Assembly: GCF_000002595.2 (NCBI RefSeq)
Contig: NC_057015.1
Span: forward strand, 3,999,955-4,063,954
Length of the DNA stretch: 64,000 nt
Reading direction: 5' to 3'
Source: Chlamydomonas reinhardtii
Lineage: Eukaryota > Chlorophyta > Chlorophyceae > Chlamydomonadales > Chlamydomonadaceae
The notes beneath the pieces are model-generated. The model was not told the DNA's origin. It saw only the letters and a program-made list of their open reading frames with translations, and ran no database searches. The position numbers were made by a program, and so were the translations under genes. Positions 12,066 to 23,185 of this stretch are shown piece after piece; the first letter of the stretch is position 1; each line of letters opens with the position of its first letter.

Positions 12066-12206
12066 GGTGCGCTGGCCGCCTTGGTCTTGTGGGGGCCGCA
12101 CATGGTGCGTGCCCGTGTCAGTAGCAGGTTCGCTCACAGTCACCTGAGTTGTACCCAAGTACTCAACAGTTGATGTCCATGAGTTTGAGCTCGGGCACCA
12201 ACGAGC
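12066..12206 (+). repeat. Relic copy of kinase exon 9/intron 9 junction
   Basis: This resembles 16246-16386, the start of intron 9 of the downstream kinase gene. Shared blocks include GGTGCGTGCCCGTGTC, GTAGCAGGTTCGC, CACAGTCACCTGAGTTGTA, CCAAGTACTCAACAGTTGATG and GAGCTCGGGCACCAAC or close variants. The donor-like GAG|GTGCGC is preserved at its left end. It is best read as the remnant of a further tandem copy of the kinase gene. Confidence 0.8.
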
Positions 12207-12544
12207 TCGTGCTTTGGGGCAGTCTCAGAATGGATGCGGTCCAATGCGACTGTGAAGTTCCAGCAGACCGATTGGACGTTGCAAATAAATACACGTGTAC
12301 TGATCCAACAATCTCACAATCAGTACATCGTAAAAATATATAGCGATGATTTTGTGACGGGGCGCAGTTCCGGTGCTGCAGCGTTGACTCGTTTGTTTCC
12401 GCTTTCCAGCATGAGACGGTCTACACAAGTTCTATAGAGCTCAGCAAGATATTTGCCATCCAGGTAGAGATTCTGGCCGCCCGCGGAAAGTCACACTGCA
12501 GAGACAAAGCATCAGCAGACAAGCGGGGCGGCTGTGGCAGCAAC

Positions 12545-15500
12545 ATGCGCGGCATCATAGCAGCATACACAAGCGCTACGCTGCTGGCGCTGCTTTTGGT
12601 TACATGGCTCACACACTCCTCGGCGACTACCTGCGCGCCCTCGCTCGGCTCCGGTACCCCGACGCGCCTCTCGACGCTCAGTGCCGCGGCTGTGGCCGGG
12701 GGTTCGCTTCAGCTGACAACCGATGCTGTTTGGGACTTTGAGGGGAGACCTGGCGTGCTGACCGGGACACCAGGTGGGCTGGAGTGGGAACGAGCAAGTT
12801 GCCGCGTGTCATGTAGCGACCAGCATCGCCGTGACCTTGGGCACGACTCCATCACTCCACCGTACATGCTTGCAGGCACCGCCGTGAACCTGTCCTGCCT
12901 CACAGCCCTCAACGCCACCGTGGCGGCCCCCTCGGCGGCGGCGGGGAGTGTGTTCCTGCAGCCCACGGCGCTGGACTTGTCTGCGGCGTCGGGCCTCAGC
13001 ATGGCCGGCGTCAGCCTCAGCACCGACTGCGCCACAGTGCTGGCATACCAGCAGTACCTGTGCACGTCGCTGCGCGCAGCAGGCAGCCTGACGGTGCGTG
13101 TACAATGTGCTAATGTGCATGATCGCTGAATGGTTGCGGGCTCCCTGCAACCCTGCCGGCCCCTCGCTCCCCTTTCCCAGCCCTACTTTCTCGTGTGCCC
13201 GCACATAGATTGAGCCAGGCGTGGTTCGTTTCGGCCGCTGGCGTGACGGCTTCACGTCTCTGGACAACGTGAACCTCACCTGCGCCACGTCGGCGGGCGC
13301 GGCGGCAGTGGCTGTGCCTTGCCGTCTGGTGTCTGTGCAGACGGCTGCTGAGCTGCTGGAGGCGTTCACGGTGTACGCGGCTGCTGCCGCAGCGGCAGGA
13401 GCCAACCTCACAGTGATTGTGGCTGCAAATCTGTCAGTAAGCAACAGGCAAGTCACTTGAGTAACAGCTCTCGGTCCAGGCCCATACCGCTGAACTGTCC
13501 CTGCACATACTTCCCTGCCGCACCTCATGTCGCTCATACTGTACAGGACCATTTTAGTGCCTGTGACCACCAATGTAACCATCGCGGGCTCGGCGCTGCT
13601 GACACGGCCAGTGCTGGACCTGGGCTTGCTAACTGACGCCTGGTCGCTTGGGCCGGCGGTGGCTGTGGTGCTGGCAAACCTCACGCTGGCAAATCTGTCT
13701 CCCGCCTACTATAGCCCGGGCTATGTGTTCTCTCAGTTCGGCATCCTGTCGGAGCGCGTGTGGGCGTTCCAAAGGTACGGCCGCATAAAATGGGTCGTAG
13801 TGTGGGATGACGGCTTCGCTCCTGCGTACCCGTGTGCACACATACAGGGTATGCGTTAACATAGGCCTGTTATGCTGTGTTTGCGCAGGTTCGGCCGGCA
13901 GTTGCACATGAACGATGTCACCTTGGTGGTTGCACCGGATGGTAAGGAAAGCTAGCCATGTACATATGCAGTCGTCATGGACAATACTCCCAATCGTTAG
14001 TCACTTGTGCATACCCACTCGTCCTCTGCAGAACTCTCCTACTCGCGCTACTGGCTCACATGGCTTGTGTCGCCAGACCCGGAGGCGAACGTAAGAGGCT
14101 GCTTCTGGCAACTGTAGCAAGTCAGGATGCCTTGGTCTCTGCTGACATGGTTATATGTTTCTGGTTCATCATGTTCTGGCCACAGGCCAAGGCGAGCTGG
14201 TTGAAGGTCTTTGACATCAGTATTGCGGCCGTCAACTCCACAGGTTAGTGCGGCCTTGGCAGACACTTCCCCCATGGCCAGCTGTCATGCCGATCGCAAT
14301 CCTGTAGCCTCGTTGCCATTTGTCAGCCAGTAAGCCTCTTCTTAATGCCCTCTGCAGGCATATACTATGACAGCTTTACCACGTTCACGGCAACCTACGA
14401 CCACGTTCGACTCACGTCCACGCTAGGAAACGACTACCCATTGATGACACCCGCGCCATCGGTGCTGCAGCAGCTATTGACGGACCGCACGCCCCTCACC
14501 GCCGTGAACCCGGTCATGAACACAAGTGATTTGCTGGTGGGTGTCCTGTACCCCTCACAGCTACGTTGCACACGTGCGCAAAGCACGCGCACCTGTATGT
14601 TGACTTTGCGCTAGTGTGTGCTAGCCGGGTCCTGACGCATGCCTCTGCCTGCCTCTGCACTATGCAGCTCGCAATGGTGCCCAACAACAGCGTGCCGGAC
14701 GACGCGGGGCGGCGCTGGATATTCTTCATAAACAACATGTCCCTGGCAGATGGCGGCGTGTGGCCGCACACCGGGGTTGCCATATCAGGAAGCAACGTGA
14801 TGGGAGTGGGACCTTTAGTGAAAGCCGTGACGATCGGGTTGGGTGGCCGGGCTGGGTTGCTTGTGGTTCCCAGCGATGCCATGCTCACACTGCGTGGGGT
14901 GGTGCTCAGCGAGCTCGCGCCTCGCTCCAATGCCACCGCTTGGGACAGCGCAGACCCGCTGGCAGTGCTGTCCAGCCCGCTGTGGGGCGTGTCGCTGGCC
15001 GCGGGCGCCAGCAAGACACGGCTGGAGAACTGCACGCTGGTGGTCAGCGCGGAGGAGCTGCGGCTGCTGCAGCAGGCGTTGGGGGGCAGCAGCGGGGCAG
15101 CACAAGCCGGGCGGGCCTTTACCCCAGGCCTGGTGGCCGCTGTGCAGGGCTTCTTTTCTGCTGTGGAGCTGCAGCAGGCAGCAAGCTCCTCTTTGGAAGC
15201 GTCGCTGCAGCAGCAGCTGGTGCTTGCCTCAGCTTCGACCGACCGGTACACGCTGCTCAACGTGACACTGCGGCCTGCCACGCCGGCTGATGGCGCGGGT
15301 GCGGCCGCTAACCTCACGGCCGTCAGCGGCGTGTACGCGGAGGAAACGACGGGGAGCGGCAGCTCCAGCGGCCTGGCGGGCTGGGAGGTGGGCGTCATAG
15401 TGGGGTGCGTGGTGGGAGGCGTGCTGCTGCTGGCGGCTGTGGCGGCGTTCGTCTTTGTGTGGCGCAGCAGGCGGGCGGGCGGCAGTGACACTCCTGCGGG

Positions 15501-18172
15501 TCCGCAAGGCGCATACGAGAAGTATCTTCGCGGCAGCGGTGGCGCAGGCGATCGGCCACCTGGAGCAGCGGCGGACCAGGAGTCCAGGAGTCCAGGAGGC
15601 CAGGAGCAGCTCACCAACTCGTCTCACGTGCTGCGGCCTGGGGCGCGCGACAGCGACTTGGAAGCAGCCATGGCATCTGCTGGCGCGAAGGCGGGCGTCA
15701 AGGGCAGCGGTGCCGATACCGCCTCTGGTGTCGGCCTGACGGGTCGCAGCTCTGCATTCAACACCGGCATCACCACCACTCACAGCAGCAGCCAGGGTGT
15801 TTCAGGCGGCCCCAGTGGCAGCATTGTGCCGTCTCTACCGGACCGCCATCATCATTCGCTGGCGCAGTCGGGGGGCCCTGCCATGTTGCCTCCTCGCCGC
15901 CCCAGCCATGGCACGGATTCATTTAACCAGCCACCCAGCGCATCTGGTCTGGGGCACCATGGCCCAGCCGGCTTCAGCCCTATCGTTGCCTTGGGCAGCA
16001 CCCGTAGCAGCACGCCCTCTACCGGACCCCAAGGCTCGGCTACGGTCACGGCCTCAGCGTCAGGTGGCGGGCCCGCCGCAGCATCCGGAGGTGCAGCGGG
16101 CGCATCTGGGGGCGGCGCTCTGGACCAGATGCACGCCATGATCGCGGCGTTTGGTCGGGACTTCAACGACAAACAGCTTGTCGTCCACGGCTTGATTGGC
16201 AAGGGCGCCCACGGAACCGTGTACCGCGGCACGTGGCGCGGATTAGAGGTGCGCACGCCGCCTTGGGCTTACGAGGGGCGCGCTTGGTGCGTGCCCGTGT
16301 CGGTAGCAGGTTCGCACACAGTCACCTGAGTTGTATCCAAGTACTCAACAGTTGATGTCCAAGACTTTAAGCTCGGGCACCAACCCGTATCCGTCCTTGC
16401 TGTGTACGCTTAACACATTTTTGTGTCGGATGCAGGTGGCGGTCAAGTCTATGATCTTTGGGCCGGACAATTCAACACGCCACCAGCAGCGGCCGCTCAT
16501 GGAGGCCGCAATCAGCTCAAACCTGACGCACGCAAACATTGTGTGAGTGTGGTTTGTGGGGGTACAGCTCTGAAGCAGGGGCCGCTGAAACCTTCATTGC
16601 GGTATGCTGGCTTGACCCGTCTTTCAAGAACCCGTGTCTTTTCGCCACCAAGTGCCACACACGCCTCGCTCGCTCTTCCACTTCGTTCTGCAGGACCACC
16701 TACTCGTACGAGCTGCGCGAGGTGCAGCACGAGCTGGCGTCCCTGTCCCCGGAGCTGTCACAACAGGGCGGCGGCTGGCGCCTGCTCATCATCCAGGAGT
16801 TCTGTGACGCGGGCCCGCTGCGCAGCCTGGTGGACTGCGGCTTCTTCCTCACGCCGCCCAAGCAGGCGTCGCCGCCACCTGCTCCGGCGCCCGCGCGTGC
16901 TAAGCGGAAGCTGCCAGGCATGTCATCACTGCTGCGCAAGGAGGCTTCCTCAGGCGCAAGTGCGCATGCCGACAACGCCAGCGGGCAAGTCGCGATGACG
17001 CCCAGCCGCGGCAGCAGCGGCAGCAGCGGCAAGGGGCGGGCCGTAGAGAGCGGAAGAACGTCCCCCGGAAGTGACCGGAGCAGCGGTGGCAACAAGGCAG
17101 GCGCTGAGGCCAGTCCGCAAGCTGGTGTCACTGTCCCTTCGGCGCCTGGCAATGCCCCCACGGATGCGACAGGGCACCACCAGCACGGCGGCACCCGGCC
17201 TCTGCTTGAGGACATGCCTGCGGACGTGTCGGGCGGCCGGCCCGCCAGCTCGCTCCAGGCGGCCCTGCGCTACGTGGAGGCCGCGCTGCAGATCGCACGT
17301 GGGCTGCAGCACATCCATGACAAAAACATCGTGCACGGTGAGTAAGGCCGCAGCTGGCGCTGCAGTTTGGTAGGGAGAATGGACATGTCGTCTTTCACAC
17401 TTCTTCTTGCTCCCACAGGCGACCTGAACCCCAACAATGTGCTGCTGGTGCGCGCGCCCGGCACGCCGCTTGGGTTCTGCCTCAAGGTGGCTGATTTCGG
17501 GCTGTCAATCCGCATGGCTGAGGACGAGTCACACTTGTCCAACTTGTTCCAGGGCACGCCCTACTACTGTGCGCCCGTGAGTAAGGCATGCCTGGATTCG
17601 CAGGGAATCTGTCCATGTCACGCAAGGCTACTGGCGGCCGCATGCGTGAACGAATACATGCCTTCGTTTGTGGTGCCTTCGGTGAAAGCTGGCGCTCATT
17701 TACTGTGCCTTGGTTGTCACAGGAGGTCATGCTTTCTGGCAAGATCGGCAAAAGCGCAGAGTGAGCCCTTTTGCTGATGGCGTGCAATCAAGTGTGACAC
17801 AGACTATGGCTGCTCCAGCTCCCCACTTTCACACTAAGCACCACCTAGAGCGACCCCGTCAGCGTGACTCCGTTCGCTTCTTACGCCTCTCCTCTCCCTT
17901 CCCTGCCCACGTGCAGCCTGTACTCTCTGGGCATCATGCTGTGGGAGCTGCAGAACGGCACGCGGCCGCCCTGGCGCATGGGCGTGCGGCTGCGCACCTA
18001 CCCCTCGCTCAACACGGGCGAGCTGGAGTTTGGACCCGACACGCCGCCGCGGTACGCACGCCTGGCGCGGGAGTGCTTCTCCAGCTCGAAAGAAGCGCGG
18101 CCCATTATCACGGTGGTAGTCACAACACTGAATAGCATTAAAACCGAGCTTGAGGCGCTGCCCCATTCATGA
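12545..18172 (+). CDS. Transmembrane receptor-like kinase, TKL type
   Basis: Fourteen exons: 12545-12773, 12876-13093, 13209-13447, 13547-13774, 13889-13941, 14032-14090, 14186-14243, 14358-14536, 14668-16248, 16436-16542, 16694-17337, 17419-17576, 17723-17760 and 17917-18172. They total 4047 nt (1348 aa). A signal peptide (MRGIIAAYTSATLLALLLVT) leads an N-glycosylation-rich ectodomain of about 655 residues with no domain I can name. One membrane span follows at about 662-685 (VGVIVGCVVGGVLLLAAVAA), then a Ser/Gly/Pro-rich linker. The kinase domain (from about 919) has GKGAHGTVY, VAVK (Lys about 952), HGDLNPNNVLL, ADFGLS and APE. The usual HRD Arg is Gly. A low-complexity insert of about 120 residues sits inside the domain (exon 11). 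Intron 3 is GC-AG. Likely a surface receptor phosphorylating cytosolic targets; ligand unknown. Exons 11-14 have a copy at 2086-3504. Confidence 0.9.
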
Positions 18173-20461
18173 ATCTTTGGCAGAACGCAACGCCTGGATT
18201 ACCGTAGCTGGTTGGGATTGCGCGATCGTGGTCCCCTAATGCTGGCAAACGCAATGAGATTCCATCCGTGGCGGCCGCATCTCGTGCACTTGTTAAGTGT
18301 GATACTGGTGGGATTGATATGATGTTTTGGTATGTCATACCGGTAGTGTGCGCTAGTGCACCGGTACGGTCGCTCATCCACCTGCCTTGAGGCGCCTCCA
18401 TTCATGGATCAAGTACCGCCGGCAGCAAAGAATGCCTTATCCGGATTTGCTTAGCCTTGGATACCACGTTTTTGTTCGCTCAGTGCTCAGTGCTCAGTAA
18501 GGCAGGCTCAGTGCAGTAGGCTCAGTGCTCAGTGACGGTGCTTCAGTGTGGAAGGCTCAGTGCTCAGTAGTTGCTGGGGGTGCGATGCGACAGTGATGGT
18601 GGCTCAGTGGGGTAGGCTCAGTGCTCAGTGACAGGGGCTCAGTGTGGAAGGCTCAGTAAGGCAGGCTCAATGGCTCAGTGCTCATTGAGGTAGGCTCAGT
18701 GCTCAGTGACAGGGGGCTCAGTGTGCAAGGCTCAGTGGCTCAGTGACAAGGGGATCAGTGGCTCTGTGGGGTAGGCTCAGTGGCTCAGTGCTCAGTGGGG
18801 TAGGCTCAGTGGCTCAGTGCTCAGTGGGGCAGGCTCAGTGGCTCAGTGCTCAGTGGGCCAGGCTCAGTGGCTCAGTGCTCAGTGGGGTAGGCTCAGTGGG
18901 GCAGGCTCAGTGGCTCAGTGCTCAGTCAGGCAGGCTCAGTGGCTCAGTGGCCCGAAACACCCCGGTCCGTGCGTGCGTGCGCGTGCGTCGGCAAAACATA
19001 GCATACCGGCGGCGGCGGGGCCGGGCTGAGAGCCTGAACGGCGCTAGCAGGGCGTGGGGCTGAGGGTGCACGTGTCGATCGATTGGCGGCGAGTGACGTG
19101 ACTAGTTTGTTAACTGCGGGTTAGCACGGACTGTGCACCCCACCCAACCGGCCACGTCCGGATTTGCGGGGATGCCCAAGGCCCCCAACATAGTAGGCGC
19201 CCGCGTCAAGGTGGCTGGGTTGATAACGACCCGGGAGGGGAGGGCTCAGCCCTTTTCCTGCCTCCCCAAGGCAGCCACCTCCTTGTTGTTCGCTCACACT
19301 TACTGCCGACCTCCGCTTGGCCAAGTTCCTCCGAGACTGGCATGAACTGTCACCCGCCATAACGTGATAGTGATGGGGAGCTGGCTGGTGCCCCTGGTGA
19401 CAGCTTCCTTGCAAGTGGTTTGGTTGTGGATGCACAGGTCGATGTAGCTGGTGAGTGACGAGTCATACACTCATACATGCCATTTGGTGCCGTTTATGCT
19501 GCTGGTGCTTCCAAACCAGATGGCCAGTCCTGGTGTTTGATACCAGTATGATGCAGATTCAAGCATTTGTCTGCAATGCCGCGGCTGCTGTTGGGGGCCT
19601 GTGCCCGTGGCCTGTGCCCCATACTATGACTGCCGTTGGCTAAACCTTCGGCGGTCGGTGCAGATTGTGCAGATGCGGAACACTGTTAGGGTCTTGCAGC
19701 CGGGCGCGTCACGGCTACCGTACTTGTTAGTTGTTACTTGTGTTACAAACCCACTCCATCCACCCATTGCATCCTCCAGCTTTTACACGGGAGCCATCTT
19801 CTTCCATCAACCAGGTTCTGAGCGCGTTTTCCGCCCACAACCTGCAACTGCACAATACCCGAGCAAACGCGTGCTGCCAATGCGTCCAAACCCTGCCTGA
19901 ACGCCTCCTTCACGGCGCGCATCTGGGCGCTAAATCTATCTTACTTTGCCTTCCGGTCACCTATGCTGCATACCCCGACTTGTGCCTGCCATTTTGATAA
20001 GGAATCACATCCTTCTTCCCAGTCCTCAGTGTCCTCTGCTTACCCCACGCACCCTGCAGTCCTGCCGCGCTCCCCTGCATACCGTATCAGTGTCGTGCGC
20101 CAACTAGCCTTCCGGTCAAGCAACTCGGGATTTCGCGAGATTCCGCGGAAGTCGGGCAGGCTCGTACTAGCTACAGAAGCCTACCGGCGACCTTGTAAAC
20201 GTGGCCCTACCCAGTCATTTGGTAGGTAAGGATTCCCAAAGCTGCACTGCACCTAAACAACGTGCCAGACCATGGGGCAGCCCGCACACCCTCAAAGCTG
20301 GTACGTGCGCCAAAGAGCCTTTGACCTGGACTCCCACGGCGGTATTGTCAGCAGCACAGCACTCAACGAGTCCCAACTCAACACACATTGCCACCAAACT
20401 TCGTGCCAAGTGTCATCACTCGCACATAAGCCATAACATAGACGCTTCAGCAACGACGAAC
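18173..20461. other. Intergenic, with minisatellite
   Basis: This lies between the convergent stops of the kinase and the SHIPPO gene. Apart from the minisatellite at 18479-18952 I see no supported gene; open frames at 19133-20230 lack domains and splice logic. A TTACA at 19782 could be a distant minus-strand poly(A) signal. Confidence 0.5.
18479..18952 (+). repeat. Minisatellite built from GGCTCAGTG / CTCAGTG words
   Basis: Irregular tandem array of GGCTCAGTGGCTCAGTG and CTCAGTGGGGTA-type units. The right part (about 18770-18950) is the most regular, with a roughly 27-36 bp higher-order unit (GTAGGCTCAGTGGCTCAGTG then CTCAGTGGGG). The left part is more degenerate and interspersed with AGGCAGG and TGACAGGGG spacers. 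Confidence 0.9.
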
Positions 20462-22085
20462 TCATACAACGTAAGAGCCCGGCCCCGGGGTCAGGACCTT
20501 GAGCTCCTTCCCGTTGTTGCTCTTCACCTCCGAGAACCGGTCGCCACTGCCAAAGCCCCACCCGCCACTGCTCTTGACCTTGCTGTTGAACGTGTGCTTT
20601 GGCGAGTAGGCGTTTGGGCTGGGGGAGTGCGCACCCTGCGACTCGCGCTCGTGGCCCTTAGACACAAACACCTTGCGCTGCTGGTCGCGGCCTGCGGTGC
20701 CCACACGGGTGCGGGGCGCGGTGGGCTTTTTTGAGGAGGCCTGGTTGAACAGGGCCGAGGGTGCCTCGTAGGTGCCGGCGCCAGGCGACTGCAGCGCCGA
20801 TGGGGTGTTGCCGGGCAGCCCCTTGGCCATGTCCGCGCGGCGGCTGCCGCCGTGGAAGGAGTAGGTCGGCGCGTCGCCAATCCAACCGGATGCGGGCCTG
20901 GCAAAGCACAGCCGGCACAAGCATGTGTGAGGCGGCGTGCAAACGACTGCGCACGCCTGGGCCAGCTTGGCTCTCATTTCGCAGACCGGCACGACACTGA
21001 TGGCGCCCAGGCGCCCAGGTGCAAGACATGTGCGGCGGCGACAAGCGGTGGCTTACTTGAAAGAACCGGGCGAGGGCGTGGCGAACTCGTCTTTGAAGAT
21101 GCCGAAGCGCCGCTCGGTGCCCACGCGCGCTGTGGGCTCCGTGGTGTTAATGGACTGGACCTGGCGGCCTACGGAATCAGGCTGCAGGCGCGGGGAACTG
21201 TAGGCTCCAGGCCCAGGGTTCCCGTACCGCGGCGCCTCGCCGCCCGTCTCGCCACCCGGTCCAAGTCGGGAGCCCTGCCTGGACTCTCCGGCCTCATGAT
21301 CAAGCTGGAACCGGCTGCCAAACTGTGGGGCACACGCAACAACACGGCAACATGCAATGATAACGGAAAGGCGGTAGTGAATTCACGCCACGCATATACG
21401 CCCGTCCGCCCTTAAGCGTGTGCCTTACCCTGTAAGATGGCGCTGATTGAGCCCTGGAGCTGGGCTGCAAACCAAAGCCGCTAACAAGGTTGGTGGTCAC
21501 TCCCTGCAGTCGCAGCACCAGGAACAGTCATTGCTTGCGTCGTAAGCTCAAGAGCAACTAGAGGGGAGCGCCCTCCCCCACGAATCCTCCCCCTTGCCCT
21601 CCCCCCGTCCCTCCCCTCTTCGCCTCCTGTATAATCCGCTTACCCGATGCCGCATGCCTCATACCATGGGCCAGTCACGACTCATCCTATTCCCGCCGAA
21701 GGGTGTATGAAATTGATTGCGCACCTTGCTTGTTCCACCCAGTAGTTTCGCCTCGTATTGGGCGCCCGCGAGCTTGTCCGTCCTCGTGGACGTACCAATT
21801 TTCGTGCGAGGCTCTGTCGGCTTTGTCGAAAGACTCTGCGCAGTGAACATGTCGCATTGCAGGCGGATAAAGTCTTAACACGCGACGGTTTCACCGCCAG
21901 GCCCATCAAAAGCATAGGTATTTCATCATACAGCCTCTTCCGCCATCAGGAGAGCCCGCCCAGCTCATCAAAGTTTAGGAGCACATCATGACTGCCCACA
22001 GAGTCTGCCGGCCAGAACGTGCGCCCCGCCTCCAGTTTACCTGTTGCCCAAACGTGGAGACCGTGCCTGCTACTTCGACTGGCAT
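20462..22085 (-). CDS. SHIPPO (STPGR/ODF3-like) repeat protein, candidate ciliary protein
   Basis: Five exons in minus order: 22085-22041, 21835-21725, 21503-21429, 21322-21057 and 20897-20462. They total 933 nt (310 aa) with all phases matching. The start is MPVEVAGTVSTFGQQ. Pro-Gly-Pro motifs typical of SHIPPO/STPGR proteins recur: NPGPGAYSSP, TPSPGSFKP, SPGAGTYEAP, SPSPNAYSP and TPGPGSYVV at the C-terminus. Two internal segments are alike (TKPTEPRTKIGT and KKPTAPRTRVGT), pointing to internal duplication. Family members such as ODF3/CIMAP associate with axonemal or cytoskeletal microtubules, so a flagellar role is probable, by family only. No signal peptide or membrane span. Confidence 0.85.
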
Positions 22086-23185
22086 CCTGTCTGCTCTCTA
22101 ATATGATGCGCTCGATTTCCTGCGCTGGGTGCTCAGTGTGCCTGCAGAGCTCCTTCAAACCTATAAAAAGAAGTTTGCCTAAGTGTCGATGGCCAAGTAT
22201 GCGATGAAACGCACTAGGACTCAGACTCAGAGTCAGAGCGAGCACCCAGTCGTCCAGACTCTGCGTGGGGGCCTTCAAGGATTTAACATAAGATTTCAAG
22301 TATCTAGTGGATATGCAGCAAGTAGTGCCTATACTCCTTGGTCACACGGTCACAGGGTTTCGCCCATCTGCCGTGGCGGAGGCAGCGGGTCGGTCCTCTG
22401 TATATTGGTTGGTTCTGGGTGGCCAAGCTCGCTAGTAGTGTTACAGTGTCAACTTGCATATGCTGCTGCCAGGGCGTGAGATGCGTGGCATACATTTCAC
22501 GTCTCCATGACTCCATCTGCACCTTCGGCGCTACTTGTCTCACGACTTGTCTTAGGCCCCCACATGCCCCCACCCAGTTGTGTCGTCTGTGTGTGGAGAG
22601 CGGGAGAAAGAGAGGGGCCGGGCGTGTCTTGCTTGGCCGTCAGATACCGGTATCACGGCCGCCACCCCTCGGGCCTCGGCGCCACCCACCCACCCACCAC
22701 CACCCGACCACCACCCCACCATTCCTAGCGCATCGACAGCATTACCTGAGCTTCCGTAGCCAAACACGGAAGTGTAACTTCACGCATAGTACACAGCCAA
22801 CGAATCCCAAAGTGGCTTGACTGGCGGCAGCGAACTAGAGCTCCCGAACAGCTCACTGCGGTCCGACATGGGCAACACCATTCCCTCAGCTCCACCCACG
22901 TTTGATTTTGCGCACCCAACATCATAACGCGCTCCACATTACCCGTATCACAGCCAGGACCCTGGATCTGGGGCTGGGCGCTCGCCCCCGTCACACAATG
23001 CCCGCCCCTCCACGCTTGCATGCCTGCATGTGCCAAAAAGTGGCAATGCTCGCCTGGCATCCCATCGCTGCAACCTTGACACCCTGGACGCCACCACGGA
23101 TGTCCTTCGACAACGCCCGTACCACTTGCACCCCGTGCGCCCCCCTAGCGCCGAGCTCCGTCCTCCGCAGGGATTTCCTGTGCGC
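22086..23185. other. Intergenic
   Basis: It holds the 5' flank of the SHIPPO gene and the 3' flank of the chalcone-isomerase-like gene (TTACA at 22441 could be its poly(A) signal). No gene is supported. Confidence 0.45.

Larger units (their letters stand above)
11574..12544. other. Intergenic: SAS-6 3' flank and kinase 5' flank
   Basis: The left part should be the SAS-6 3' UTR, with a TGTAA signal at 11787. The right part holds a relic of kinase intron 9 (12066-12206) and the upstream region of the receptor-like kinase. No other gene is supported. Confidence 0.5.

Noticed and set aside
14514-15617. 367-codon minus-strand frame
   Set aside because: Antisense to receptor-kinase exon 9, which has clear splice sites, a membrane span and a kinase start in its own frame.
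18743-19063. 106-codon frame with QWLSAQ repeats
   Set aside because: Arises from the CTCAGTG minisatellite; no start context, splice logic or domain.
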